Positions 7,660 through 16,416 of a stretch of DNA of 64,000 nucleotides are shown here, one piece after another; within the stretch, counting starts at the first letter, position 1, and every line of letters starts with the position of its first letter. A program made the position numbers and the translations under genes. The stretch lies in NCBI GenBank assembly GCA_027063505.1, contig JAMORO010000038.1, forward strand, positions 57,169-121,168, written 5' to 3'. Source of the DNA: Sulfurimonas sp. (GTDB lineage: Bacteria; Campylobacterota; Campylobacteria; Campylobacterales; Sulfurimonadaceae). The notes below the pieces were generated by a model. It was not told the origin of the DNA. It searched no databases and was given only the letters and a program-made list of their open reading frames with translations.

Positions 7660-9429
7660 ATGAAAAAAATAATACTTATACTATTAACAATAATTAATCT
7701 GTTTGCAGATGATGTTGTTGTGTTTAATAACGAATATAAAGTTTTAGAACTTGATAAAAAAGTAAGTAAGTTACTTATTGGAAATCAAGAGATGATTAAT
7801 GTATCCGTTTTAAGTACATCAAGAAGTAAAAAAACAACACTTAAAATCTTTGGTAAAAAAAGTGGTAATACATCAATACTTATTAAGTATAGAGATGGAT
7901 CACTTCAAAATTATCATGTGTATATTAATGAAAATCTAGGTTTTATACAAAAAATGATAAATATGATTGAACCAACATTAGAGTTAAGTAAAGTTGGTGA
8001 TGGCTCAACTGTTATTACAGGAAGTTTTAAAGATCCTCATAATAAGAGAAGAATATATACTATTTTAGAAAATGGTGGAATAGATGTTAAAAAGCTTATG
8101 GATTTAACAACTACGACTAAAGTAAATAAAATGGTTCGTACAAAACTATATCTTGTAGAGATTAATAATCAAAAAGCAAAAGATTTAGGTGGTGTTACTG
8201 GAATGGGATTTTTTAGTGAGTATCTAAAAGTTGCTGTAAATCCAGGTGCTGCAAACTCTGCAACATTCAGTGGTTTCTTACTGGATAATACCGGAAGTTT
8301 TACTGCACAAAAAGGAAACTCAGTCTCTGGAACATTAAACTTTCTGCAAGAGAGTGGTATTGGAACAATACTAGATGATACGGTGTTAATGACAACTGAA
8401 GATGAAAATGCAAGTTTTCGTGTTGGTGGTGATGTTTATATCCCCATCGGTGTTACACAAAATATAGGTGGTTTAGCACCTACTATACAACTTGAAGAGA
8501 AAAAGTATGGTCTCTTTTTAAATCTTAAAAGTCAGTTTATGGAAAAAGAGAATTTTATCCATATTAATGTGGATATTAAAGATAGTGAGTTTGATACAAA
8601 TAAAGATCACGATGTACAACTTGGTGAGTATATAATTGTTCCATCTTTTATAAGCAAAGATATAAATACAAATGTTGTTGTAAAATCGGGACAAGTAATA
8701 GTTCTTGGTGGTAGACTACATACTGAAGAGGTTGAGCGAGAAGAAAAAGTTCCTTTCTTAGGTGATATCCCATGGTTAGGAGAACTTTTTACTCACACTG
8801 TTTCAGGTACAAAAGAGAATGACCTTCTTTTCTTTTTAGTTCCAGAAATTATTGATGCTAATGATAATATTGATGATACTCCCTTTTATAAAGAGTTTAA
8901 AGATGAATCAAATAAATTTCATACTCAAGCATATAGTTTAGATGATAGAAAAGAGCAAGAGGAAGTTACAAAAGCGGAAAAAGTTTCTGTTACAGAAGTA
9001 GATAACGAGGTAGTGATTATTGAAGTTGAAGAGAATAAAAGTAATTTAGAGAAGAGTTCAAAAAAAGAGTCTAAACCTCAAGAAGTTTCTGTTTACGATG
9101 AAGTATTAAATCAAGAAAAGATTCCTGAAGCAAAAAAGCAGAAGATAGAAAAAAAAATTGTAAGTACAGATAAGAAAGTTGCGACTATAAAAAAGTCTTC
9201 AGATTCAATTGTTCAATATGAAGTAACAAGAAATAAAACATTTTTAAGAAGTAGACCTGTAGATGGCAGAAGAGATAAAGTATGGATTCAGGGTCATAAA
9301 TTTACTATCAGTGATAAAAAAGTTATCGATGGTGTTACTTGGATGAAGATAAAAGAGAACTGCTTTAAAGAGTGTGTACCCGAGACAAAAGAACTTTGGA
9401 TTTCAGAAACTGTTTCAAAAAAGATATAA
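7660..9429 (+). CDS. rcpA: RcpA/CpaC-type outer-membrane secretin
   Basis: A 589-residue secretin with an 18-residue signal peptide (MKKIILILLTIINLFA), the N-terminal pilus-assembly domain (about 20-95, including the family-typical VLELDKKVSKLLIGNQEMINVSVLS), a BON-like stretch near 100-150, and the secretin beta-barrel core to about residue 400. The secretin signature VPFLGDIPWLGELF is at ~365-378. After the core comes a ~100-residue Lys/Glu linker and a C-terminal SH3-like domain (VTRNKTFLRSRPV...WMKIKENCF) with two Cys. It should form the pore through which the Tad pilus leaves. RBS AGAGG lies 6 bases upstream. The C-terminal domain may bind peptidoglycan; that is inference. Confidence 0.9.
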   Translation: MKKIILILLTIINLFADDVVVFNNEYKVLELDKKVSKLLIGNQEMINVSVLSTSRSKKTTLKIFGKKSGNTSILIKYRDGSLQNYHVYINENLGFIQKMINMIEPTLELSKVGDGSTVITGSFKDPHNKRRIYTILENGGIDVKKLMDLTTTTKVNKMVRTKLYLVEINNQKAKDLGGVTGMGFFSEYLKVAVNPGAANSATFSGFLLDNTGSFTAQKGNSVSGTLNFLQESGIGTILDDTVLMTTEDENASFRVGGDVYIPIGVTQNIGGLAPTIQLEEKKYGLFLNLKSQFMEKENFIHINVDIKDSEFDTNKDHDVQLGEYIIVPSFISKDINTNVVVKSGQVIVLGGRLHTEEVEREEKVPFLGDIPWLGELFTHTVSGTKENDLLFFLVPEIIDANDNIDDTPFYKEFKDESNKFHTQAYSLDDRKEQEEVTKAEKVSVTEVDNEVVIIEVEENKSNLEKSSKKESKPQEVSVYDEVLNQEKIPEAKKQKIEKKIVSTDKKVATIKKSSDSIVQYEVTRNKTFLRSRPVDGRRDKVWIQGHKFTISDKKVIDGVTWMKIKENCFKECVPETKELWISETVSKKI

Positions 9430-9437
9430 TTAAAAGT

Positions 9438-9480
9438 TATACTAAAGCAAATAAAATATTATTTGCTTTCTATAGTATAA
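9438..9480. terminator. long inverted repeat between secretin and pilin genes
   Basis: Arms TTATACTA / TAGTATAA enclose inner arms AAAGCAAATA / TATTTGCTTT with a 5-base loop, forming a nearly perfect stem of 18 pairs. It follows the secretin stop by 9 bases. It may end or attenuate the upstream operon transcript, or protect the 3' end, so that the pilin is expressed separately. It overlaps the proposed pilin -35 box, so regulator binding is also possible. Confidence 0.5.
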
Positions 9481-9492
9481 ATTAGGTATAAT
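9463..9492 (+). promoter_or_regulatory. predicted sigma70 promoter of the pilin gene
   Basis: TTGCTT (9463-9468) and a perfect TATAAT (9487-9492) are 18 bases apart. The predicted start is near 9499, giving a short leader with RBS AAGGA (9513-9517) before the pilin ATG. The -35 lies in the 3' arm of the inverted repeat at 9438-9480. A private promoter fits the need for far more pilin than assembly proteins. Confidence 0.6.
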
Positions 9493-9522
9493 TATCACAA
9501 GTTAATCACAAAAAGGAAAGAG

Positions 9523-9714
9523 ATGTTAAAAAAGATATTTAATCGTGTTAAATCACAAAAAGGTATGAGTGGAGTTTTAGTTGCATTATTATTAGTAATT
9601 GTTGGTGTTGGTTTAGTAGCTGGTGTTCAGACATACATGACTGGTGCATCAAGTAACATTCAAACTTCTGCAGATACTGCTATTACTGCTGCAACTACTG
9701 CTGCAAGTAACTAA
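9523..9714 (+). CDS. flp: small Flp-like pilin
   Basis: A 63-residue protein: basic N-terminus (MLKKIFNRVKSQKG), a 20-residue hydrophobic segment (VLVALLLVIVGVGLVAGVQTY), and a small Ala/Thr/Ser tail (TSADTAITAATTAASN). This is the architecture of Flp major pilins. Cleavage is expected after the KSQKG glycine, leaving a mature protein starting MSGVL. The Glu at +5 and adjacent Tyr of Flp pilins are absent. The prepilin peptidase is not in the window. The gene ends in a convergent 3-base overlap with the next gene. Position at the end of the Tad locus with a strong RBS and own promoter supports the pilin call. Confidence 0.75.
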   Translation: MLKKIFNRVKSQKGMSGVLVALLLVIVGVGLVAGVQTYMTGASSNIQTSADTAITAATTAASN

Positions 9715-10649
9715 TTTTTGATTGCAGTAGCAGTTAAAAAGATATAATCTTTACCAGTTAAAGTTACTCGAAACTTTTTCTGTTGTAAGTATTTCTTTGC
9801 AAAGATAACATCTTTGTAGAGAAGTCCCATTTCTGAAAAATTATAGTTTTTCACCTTTGCCCCATAAATTATCTCTCCATCAATCCATCGACAATTTGGA
9901 AATCCAAGTATCATTGCTCCATCACGTTTTAATTGATTCTGTACTAGAGACATAAGTACTCTGTTGTATTCTAAATTTGAGCTTTGTAGTGTTCCTATAC
10001 TGATGATAAGATCGAATTTTTCTAATCTTAAATCATTGAGTTTCGTAATATCAAATTGTAAAAAGTTTATGTTAGCATCCTCGCTAAACTTCTTTTTCGC
10101 ACTATTTATAGCGGACTCACAATAATCAATACCCGTAAGCTCTAAGTTCTTAAAGTTATCAGCCACTTCTTTGATAACCTCAAATTCATCTCCACTATTA
10201 ACCCCTAAGTTTAATATACGGACTCTTTTATTTATACTGGCATTTTTAAGGGCTTGTTTATAGTAGTAAAGAAAAGCTGGCTCTTCATTTTTATGTATTT
10301 GACCAAAGATAGAATCTGTTCCATACTTCTCCTCTTTTTGAATAATCGTTTTATGAAAACTATCATCACTATTGAGAAGTTCATAGGTGATTAGAACAGT
10401 ATATTGGGTTTTCTCTTTTGGTGTAAGCATTCTGCAACTAAGTTGTTGTGCTAAATCTATCCATGCCTTATATCCACGGTAAATATAGTGCTCATTATTA
10501 AATATGAGTCTATTTCCTGAATAGGTGGAGCTTGCTATATCTGGGTTAAGTACTTCAAAGGATACTCTCTCTTTTGCTGATAAAGTGTTTAATGTTTGTG
10601 TGAGTTTCTCTATAATATTTGTTAATGATGTGTTTGAAAAGTTAAGCAT
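9711..10649 (-). CDS. class I SAM-dependent methyltransferase
   Basis: A 312-residue protein. The C-terminal two thirds is a Rossmann methyltransferase: motif I is VRILNLGVNSGDEF near residue 143, the acidic strand-2 end LELTGIDYCESAI near 168, INFLQFDITKL near 194, and FDLIISIGTLQ near 211. The N-terminal ~110 residues are helical and unrecognised. The substrate is unknown. It is convergent with the pilin gene and divergent from the S4 gene. Nothing in the sequence ties it to the pilus, although a neighbour role in pilin or glycan modification cannot be excluded. Confidence 0.75.
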   Translation of the reverse strand: MLNFSNTSLTNIIEKLTQTLNTLSAKERVSFEVLNPDIASSTYSGNRLIFNNEHYIYRGYKAWIDLAQQLSCRMLTPKEKTQYTVLITYELLNSDDSFHKTIIQKEEKYGTDSIFGQIHKNEEPAFLYYYKQALKNASINKRVRILNLGVNSGDEFEVIKEVADNFKNLELTGIDYCESAINSAKKKFSEDANINFLQFDITKLNDLRLEKFDLIISIGTLQSSNLEYNRVLMSLVQNQLKRDGAMILGFPNCRWIDGEIIYGAKVKNYNFSEMGLLYKDVIFAKKYLQQKKFRVTLTGKDYIFLTATAIKN

Positions 10650-10772
10650 TTTTGAGTCTTTATAGGTATTAATGCAAAAAATGTTCCAACTTTTAAATTT
10701 TCTTCTTTTTCTTACAAAACTTTCAGTATTAATACTCTACAATAAATAAAAATAAATTTGAAAAGTCAAACA

Positions 10773-11018
10773 ATGAGAATAGATAAATTTTTAAATGCAG
10801 TTAACATTACAAAACGCCGTAGCATAGCACAAGATATGCTGACAAATAAGGTCGTAGAGATAAATTCAGTGGTTGTTAAACCAAGTAAAAATGTAGCAGA
10901 GGGTGATACCATTACTATAAACTATCTAGAGAGTGTGAAGCAGTACAAGGTTTTACAGATTCCTACTGTAAAATCAACCCCAAAATCTCTACAACATGAG
11001 TATATAAAGGAGCTATAG
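10773..11018 (+). CDS. small S4-domain RNA-binding protein
   Basis: 81 residues starting MRIDKFLNAVNITKRR, the characteristic S4 RNA-binding fold (RIDKFLxxxxixKxRsxAqxml.....v.vNg..vkpskxvkxGDxI). I chose the ATG at 10773 because it begins the family N-terminus; a TTG five codons upstream gives only KSQT extra. Such stand-alone S4 proteins (Hsp15/RqcP-like) bind structured RNA or stalled 50S subunits. It is followed immediately (TAG then ATG) by trpD, so it is co-transcribed, but there is no known functional link. Confidence 0.85.
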   Translation: MRIDKFLNAVNITKRRSIAQDMLTNKVVEINSVVVKPSKNVAEGDTITINYLESVKQYKVLQIPTVKSTPKSLQHEYIKEL

Positions 11019-12005
11019 ATGAATTATGAGAAAGCAAAGTTAGCTTTTACCTCTCTTTTTGAGCACAAAATGAGTGATGATGCTATGCGAGAATTTTTAG
11101 TTGGACTCACACTAGATAAGAACACTTCTGTAAATGTTATCGCAGCAGCAGCAGAAGTGATGCGAAGTTTTGCACTGCCACTCCCAATAGATGAAGCAAC
11201 GAGAGTAAGAGCTATTGACATCGTGGGTACAGGTGGTGATAAAATTGGTTCATTTAATATCTCCTCCACAGTAGCTCTTCTAGTCGCTTCTTGTGGTGCA
11301 ACAGTTGCAAAGCATGGAAGTCGTTCTATCACCTCTAAGAGTGGAAGTGCTGATATGTTTGAGGCTTTAGGTGTTCGACTTGATCTCAGTATAGAAAAGA
11401 GTGCTAGACTTCTTGAAGAGACAGGATTTACATTTATGTTTGCACAGAACCATCACCCTGCTATGAAGTTTATAATGCCTGTGAGAAAAAGTATCCCTGA
11501 TAAGACTATCTTTAATATTTTAGGTCCTTTAACAAACCCTGCAGGTGTTCAAAAATCGATGCTAGGTGTTTTTGATAAAGCCTTTGTTCCTAAAATGCTT
11601 GAGTCACTTAAGATTAATGGTGCTACATCTGCAATGGTTGTAAGCTCTAAAGAGGGAATGGATGAGATTAGTATTAGTGATATTACTTATGCATCACAGC
11701 TTCGTAATGGCATAGTTCATGAGTTTGAGATAAATCCAGAATCTTGTGGCATTCGTAAAATGCCTCTCTCCTCTATTGTTGGTGGTGATGCAAAAGAGAA
11801 CGCTACAATTTTACGTAATATCTTTGAAGGGAGTGCTACAGATGCACAGCGAGATATAGTTCTTATAAATACTGCAGCAGCGCTTATGGTCGATGGACTA
11901 GCTAGAGATATGCAGGATGGTCTTGAGATGGCAAGAGAAGCAATCGCTAACTCTAGAGCACAGAAGAAACTTCGTCAAATTATAGAAGTGAGTAATAAGT
12001 TATGA
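11019..12005 (+). CDS. trpD: anthranilate phosphoribosyltransferase
   Basis: A 328-residue TrpD that transfers phosphoribose from PRPP to anthranilate in tryptophan synthesis. The PRPP-binding GTGGDKIGSFNISS motif is at ~69-82, KHGSRSITSKSGSAD at ~103, and the helical N-terminal dimer domain occupies residues 1-65. FMFAQNHHPAMKFIMPVRK near 145 is the anthranilate-binding region. Length is normal. It is separated from other trp genes here and overlaps tsaE by 4 bases. Confidence 0.95.
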   Translation: MNYEKAKLAFTSLFEHKMSDDAMREFLVGLTLDKNTSVNVIAAAAEVMRSFALPLPIDEATRVRAIDIVGTGGDKIGSFNISSTVALLVASCGATVAKHGSRSITSKSGSADMFEALGVRLDLSIEKSARLLEETGFTFMFAQNHHPAMKFIMPVRKSIPDKTIFNILGPLTNPAGVQKSMLGVFDKAFVPKMLESLKINGATSAMVVSSKEGMDEISISDITYASQLRNGIVHEFEINPESCGIRKMPLSSIVGGDAKENATILRNIFEGSATDAQRDIVLINTAAALMVDGLARDMQDGLEMAREAIANSRAQKKLRQIIEVSNKL

Positions 12006-12421
12006 TGACCTATACATTAGGAGAGGCAAATCTACTCCCAATAGTCTCGAAATTTGGCAGAAAGATAACTACTGGTGTCGTTATCTTAAAAGGGGATTTA
12101 GCAGCAGGCAAGACAACACTAGTTAAAGCTGTTGTAAAAGCATTAGGTATAGATGAAGCAGTTACATCACCTACTTTTTCACTACAACAGGTGTATGGGA
12201 AAAAAATTTATCATTATGATATGTATAACCATGGCTTAGATCATTTCTTATCTTTAGGGATGTTAGAGGAGTTAGAGAAAGAGGGTATCCATTTTGTGGA
12301 GTGGGGTGATGATGCACTTATAGAGATTTTAGACTCAGCAGAGATTCCTACAACAGTTATTGAGATAGTAAAAGTTTCAGATAATGAGAGAGAGTATAGG
12401 GTAGAGTATGCACGTTCTTAA
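12002..12421 (+). CDS. tsaE: tRNA threonylcarbamoyladenosine ATPase TsaE
   Basis: A 139-residue P-loop ATPase needed for the t6A37 modification of ANN-decoding tRNAs, with TsaB, TsaC and TsaD. The Walker A motif GDLAAGKTT is near residue 31, followed by the switch-like VTSPTFSLQQVY and YHYDMYN motif, then FVEWGD. Length is typical. The first two codons are ATGATG, so the exact start is uncertain by one residue. It overlaps trpD by 4 bases and lptB by 14. Confidence 0.93.
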   Translation: MMTYTLGEANLLPIVSKFGRKITTGVVILKGDLAAGKTTLVKAVVKALGIDEAVTSPTFSLQQVYGKKIYHYDMYNHGLDHFLSLGMLEELEKEGIHFVEWGDDALIEILDSAEIPTTVIEIVKVSDNEREYRVEYARS

Positions 12422-13130
12422 AGCAGTTGATCTTAAAAAGCAGATAAAGAGTTTAGAGATAGTAAAAGGGATGAGCCTTGAAGTCTCAAGTGGAGAGGTT
12501 GTTGGCCTTCTTGGTCCAAATGGTGCAGGGAAAACGACAACTTTCTATATGATATGTGGTCTTGTAGAAGCAACAGGTGGAGAGGTCTTTTTTGATGGTG
12601 AGAATCTATCTAAAATGCCACTACATCAACGAGCTATTAAAGGGATAGGGTATCTTCCACAAGAAGCCTCAATCTTTAAAGATTTAAGTGTAGAAGATAA
12701 CTTAATGGTTGCGGCACAGTTAGGTATAAAAGGAAAAGAGGCTCAGGAGAAACGTATTTTAGAACTCCTAGATATGTTTAATATAGAGCCCATTCGTTAC
12801 CGTAAGGGTGTGAGCCTCTCAGGTGGTGAGCGTAGACGTGTTGAGATCGCTAGGGCTCTTGTAAATGAACCGAAGTTTTTACTTCTTGATGAGCCCTTTG
12901 CTGGGGTTGACCCTATCGCTGTAATGGATATTCAAAATGTTATAAAGCAGTTGGTCTCTTATGATATAGGTGTTTTAATTACTGATCATAATGTTCGTGA
13001 AACGCTTGCTGTTTGTGATAGAGCTTATGTAATTAAGGCTGGTGAGTTACTTGCCAGTGGTACAAGTGATGAGATAGGTCAAAATGAAGATGTTCGTAAG
13101 CACTACCTTGGCGAAAATTTTAAGTTATAG
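12408..13130 (+). CDS. lptB: LPS export ABC transporter ATPase LptB
   Basis: A 240-residue ABC ATPase that drives LPS extraction from the inner membrane with LptF/G/C. Walker A GPNGAGKTTT is near residue 38, the LptB-type Q-loop YLPQEASIFKDLSVEDNL near 83, the signature LSGGERRRVEIARAL near 139, Walker B FLLLDEPFAGVDP near 160, and the switch His in LITDHNVRETL near 193. The placement directly before rpoN is common across Proteobacteria and Campylobacterota. Confidence 0.95.
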   Translation: MHVLKAVDLKKQIKSLEIVKGMSLEVSSGEVVGLLGPNGAGKTTTFYMICGLVEATGGEVFFDGENLSKMPLHQRAIKGIGYLPQEASIFKDLSVEDNLMVAAQLGIKGKEAQEKRILELLDMFNIEPIRYRKGVSLSGGERRRVEIARALVNEPKFLLLDEPFAGVDPIAVMDIQNVIKQLVSYDIGVLITDHNVRETLAVCDRAYVIKAGELLASGTSDEIGQNEDVRKHYLGENFKL

Positions 13131-13144
13131 AATAGTAAATATAA

Positions 13145-14416
13145 ATGGCAGCTCTTAGACAAACCCAATCAGTAGAAAATAGACATAAACTCTCAAATAC
13201 TCTACGAAATTGGCTGCCTATTTTACACTCAAGTCTTTCTGATTTAGGAGAAGCTATGGCTCCCTTTATTGAAGCAAATCCAGTAGTAGAAGTAGAGTCT
13301 GGTTATGAGGAGGATTTTGAGAAAAAGATTCCTAGAAAGATTATTTCTCGTGCGGTGAGTAACTCAAGAACAGAGCAGATAGAAGCTCTGACTATAGAGC
13401 ATAAAACTCTCTATGATATCTTAGATGAGCAGCTAGGTGCACCACTTTTTCCAACTCCAAGCTCTCAAAGTATAGCACTATTTGTTGTCTCTAATCTGGA
13501 TGAATTAGGATTTTATGAGGGGGACAGTGAACTCTTCTGTAGAGATAACAACATTACACTCGAAACCTTTGAAAAGGTAAGAGGGCGTTTTATGCATCTT
13601 GAACCTGTGGGAATAGGAGCAAAAGATTTAGCTGAGTCTTTTATATTTCAGTTAGAACATTCAGATATAAGTGATGCTAGGTATCCACTTGCAGTAGAGG
13701 TCATTAACAACATGCAAGATATTCATAGTTATGCTAAAGCGGAAGGTTTTAGTGAAGTTATGCATATCCTGGGGAGTTTTAAAAATCCACCTAACATAGA
13801 GTATCAAGAAGAGTCTGCTCAAATTGTACCTGATTTAATGATATATTTTGATGATGAGAAGAACATCGAAGTAAAACTAAATGATGCTTACTATCCAACT
13901 ATAAATATAGATATAAACTATGCGGTAAAACATGAGTTTATATCGCAAAAGATAAAAGAGGCCAAATCTCTTGTAGATGCACTCGATATGCGAAAAGCGA
14001 CACTTTATAAAGTGGGACTTATGATAGTTGAGTATCAGTATGAGTTTTTCACAGGTGGACAAATTATGCCACTTACACTTAAAACATTAGCTGATGAGTT
14101 TGGTCATAATCCCTCAACTATTTCACGAGCTATTGCAAATAAGTATATCGCTTGTGATAGAGGAACATTTGCGATGAAAGAGTTCTTTACTACGGCTATA
14201 GATGAAGATGTCTCAAATGCAGCTATAAAAGATTTTTTAATCTCTCTTGTTAAAGAGGAGAGTCGTATAAAACCTCTTAGTGATATGAAACTTCTAGCTC
14301 TTATTGAGGAGAAGTTTAAAGTTAAAATGGTCCGTCGTACTATCGCAAAATATAGAAAACAGCTCAATATCGCTGGCTCTAGTGAGCGAAAAAAACTCTA
14401 TCAACTGGGAATATAG
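13145..14416 (+). CDS. rpoN: RNA polymerase sigma-54 factor
   Basis: A 423-residue sigma-54. Region I (residues ~1-50) has the Leu-rich activator-interacting helices; the core-binding domain spans ~100-290; a helix-turn-helix is at LKTLADEFGHNPSTISRAIANKYI; and the RpoN box is VRRTIAKYRKQLNI near the C-terminus (consensus ARRTVAKYRE). In Campylobacterota sigma-54 drives middle flagellar genes. It lies 14 bases after lptB; no activator gene is in the window. Confidence 0.96.
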   Translation: MAALRQTQSVENRHKLSNTLRNWLPILHSSLSDLGEAMAPFIEANPVVEVESGYEEDFEKKIPRKIISRAVSNSRTEQIEALTIEHKTLYDILDEQLGAPLFPTPSSQSIALFVVSNLDELGFYEGDSELFCRDNNITLETFEKVRGRFMHLEPVGIGAKDLAESFIFQLEHSDISDARYPLAVEVINNMQDIHSYAKAEGFSEVMHILGSFKNPPNIEYQEESAQIVPDLMIYFDDEKNIEVKLNDAYYPTINIDINYAVKHEFISQKIKEAKSLVDALDMRKATLYKVGLMIVEYQYEFFTGGQIMPLTLKTLADEFGHNPSTISRAIANKYIACDRGTFAMKEFFTTAIDEDVSNAAIKDFLISLVKEESRIKPLSDMKLLALIEEKFKVKMVRRTIAKYRKQLNIAGSSERKKLYQLGI

Positions 14417-14417
14417 T

Positions 14418-16055
14418 GTGCCTTTAGAGCAGAAGAGTTTTGCACTATCTTTGGGTGTCTTTAGGGTTCTTTTTACTCTTGTATTTCTCTGGACTTTAGT
14501 TTTTATCTATAGTGCTATAGATTATGAAATAACTGCTATTAATCCTAGTCTCTTAAAAGTATTAGTAGTATTAGAGATGCTTTTAGCAGTTTTCATACTC
14601 TTTGGATATAAGTATAATCTTCTTCGTTATATCTATGTACCTTTAGGACTTAGTGTACAGTTTTTACTTTTTAAAAATCAATTTCCAATTTTCGCTATTT
14701 TTTTTGTGAACTCTTTTATTCTGATGCAACATCTGTTCTTACCACTCAACAGTGCTCTTTCAGTAGATAAACTACTCTCAGTTAAAAGCATGAAAGTAAC
14801 AACAGTTAAAAACTTCAACTTCTTTTTTCCGCTCTTTTTAATGGGGTTAGTCTACTTTGATGGAGGAGTAAATAAACTTTTTGATGCAGAGTGGGGAAGT
14901 CAGATACTCTACTTCTTTCAACTAGAGTATACCTCTTCTGTTGCCCAGCACTTAATAAACTTAGATGACAATTTTATTACCAATTTTTTTATAGCACATC
15001 CACTCTTAAACGGCTCTCTTCTTTATGTAACTGTTGTCTATCAGCTCTTTTTTATAGGTGTTATATTTTTAGATTTTGAGATTAAAAAGTGGTTTTTTCT
15101 TATTGGTGTTTTTTTACATATAGGGATTATTGTACTCTTTGGTTTCTGGATAGTCTCTTTTGCCGTTTTAAGTCTCTATACCCTTGGTGTACCATCTAGA
15201 AATTTTTATAGACTCTTTATCAGAATGAGAAAAGCATTGCAACAAAAGAGGAGAAAAATAACTGTTTTTTATGATCTCTCCTGTCCTGTCTGTAGTCGTT
15301 ACATTTTTCTTTTAAAAATATTTGATTTTTTAAATCATATAAAGCTCATAGGACGGGACCTCTCAGAAGAGAAAGATATAATTGTTTATATTGATGCGGA
15401 GTGTTATAGAGGAGTAGAAGGTTTTAGAATACTTTTTAAGCATATAGTCTATTTTAAACCGCTATATCTTTTGCTATCTCTCTCTGTTATCAAAAAAATA
15501 GCCGATACTTTATATAGTAAATTTGCATCTATGCGAACAACTGTATCATGTCCTCTACCTAAAGAACTTTATGCTGAGAACTATAATGATTATAAAATTT
15601 TTGTACTTATTAACATTCTCTTTGCAATTCTTTTACGTTTTCTTCCATCAACTCTTCTTGTTCCTGTGCGAAACTTTACACAGCTCTCAGGTATAGCTCC
15701 CTCTTTGACTATATTTTTAGCAGGAAAAAACCCTTCCTATGTGCCAGCCTTCTTTTTAAGAGTGAAAGGAGAAGAGATACTCCCTTATGATAGAAAACCA
15801 ACACCTTCCGGACATATAATATACTTAAAAACTGTAGAACTTGCCTATAAAGGAGCACTCCCACTCTATAGTGAAGATGATCGTAAAAAGTTTCGCTATA
15901 TTCATAATCTTGAAGATATAAATGACAGAGATATAGAAGTTTGTGCAAAAGCCTATCGCTTTAACTATAAGAGTGGAAATGTAGTAGAGTTGCGAAGAGA
16001 GAAAGACAAAAGGGTATTAGAGTCCGTTGTTATAAAGTGTAAACCCTTACTGTAA
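14418..16055 (+). CDS. HTTM membrane protein fused to DCC thiol-disulfide domain
   Basis: I start the protein (545 residues) at the GTG at 14418, one base after the rpoN stop, with GGGA 8-10 bases upstream; longer in-frame starts lie inside rpoN. Residues ~1-275 carry many hydrophobic segments like the HTTM (vitamin-K gamma-carboxylase-like) domain, including FPLFLMGLVYFDGGVNKLFDAEW. From about 280 comes a DCC/DUF393 domain with YDLSCPVCSRYIFLL (CxxC). The last ~150 residues are unassigned. The HTTM-DCC pairing is known, but the substrate is not. It is probably co-expressed with rpoN. Confidence 0.7.
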   Translation: MPLEQKSFALSLGVFRVLFTLVFLWTLVFIYSAIDYEITAINPSLLKVLVVLEMLLAVFILFGYKYNLLRYIYVPLGLSVQFLLFKNQFPIFAIFFVNSFILMQHLFLPLNSALSVDKLLSVKSMKVTTVKNFNFFFPLFLMGLVYFDGGVNKLFDAEWGSQILYFFQLEYTSSVAQHLINLDDNFITNFFIAHPLLNGSLLYVTVVYQLFFIGVIFLDFEIKKWFFLIGVFLHIGIIVLFGFWIVSFAVLSLYTLGVPSRNFYRLFIRMRKALQQKRRKITVFYDLSCPVCSRYIFLLKIFDFLNHIKLIGRDLSEEKDIIVYIDAECYRGVEGFRILFKHIVYFKPLYLLLSLSVIKKIADTLYSKFASMRTTVSCPLPKELYAENYNDYKIFVLINILFAILLRFLPSTLLVPVRNFTQLSGIAPSLTIFLAGKNPSYVPAFFLRVKGEEILPYDRKPTPSGHIIYLKTVELAYKGALPLYSEDDRKKFRYIHNLEDINDRDIEVCAKAYRFNYKSGNVVELRREKDKRVLESVVIKCKPLL

Positions 16056-16068
16056 GTCTACTTTTTGA

Positions 16069-16416
16069 CTATACAAAGACAAAGAATCTATTGAGAGTAA
16101 ATGAGTTGAGTGCAACTAAAAATGTCGCTACGCCACCTGAGAGATAACTATTATAACCGAGTTTATTAAGAGTATAAATAATAGTCACAGTGAGAATGTA
16201 GTTGACTACTGTCACAAGTATAAACCTATATATTAGGCGATTATCATTGTTCTTAAATACAAATATGCCAAATGTTTTAAAACTTAAAAACATAGTTATA
16301 AGTGTCGCTATTATGACTGCAACTGTGTAGTGAAGATTTAAAAAAATCAGGAGTACATAGAGTAGGTAATAAATAAAGGTATTGAGTACTCCTATAACTA
16401 AAAACCTTATAATCAT
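16069..16416 (-). CDS. gtrA: GtrA-family membrane protein
   Basis: 115 residues with four predicted membrane segments (FLVIGVLNTFIYYLLYVLLIFL; VAVIIATLITMFLSFKTFGIFVF; RFILVTVVNYILTVTIIYTL; GGVATFLVALNSFTLNRFFVF). GtrA proteins are thought to flip undecaprenyl-phosphate-linked glucose across the inner membrane. It ends a three-gene - strand cassette with a GtrB-type glucosyltransferase and a large membrane protein, and its start overlaps the gtrB stop by one base. Confidence 0.85.
   Translation of the reverse strand: MIIRFLVIGVLNTFIYYLLYVLLIFLNLHYTVAVIIATLITMFLSFKTFGIFVFKNNDNRLIYRFILVTVVNYILTVTIIYTLNKLGYNSYLSGGVATFLVALNSFTLNRFFVFV

Noticed and set aside
14304-14417. Longer N-terminus for the HTTM-DCC gene
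   Set aside because: It would overlap the rpoN box in another frame; the GTG after the rpoN stop is better placed.
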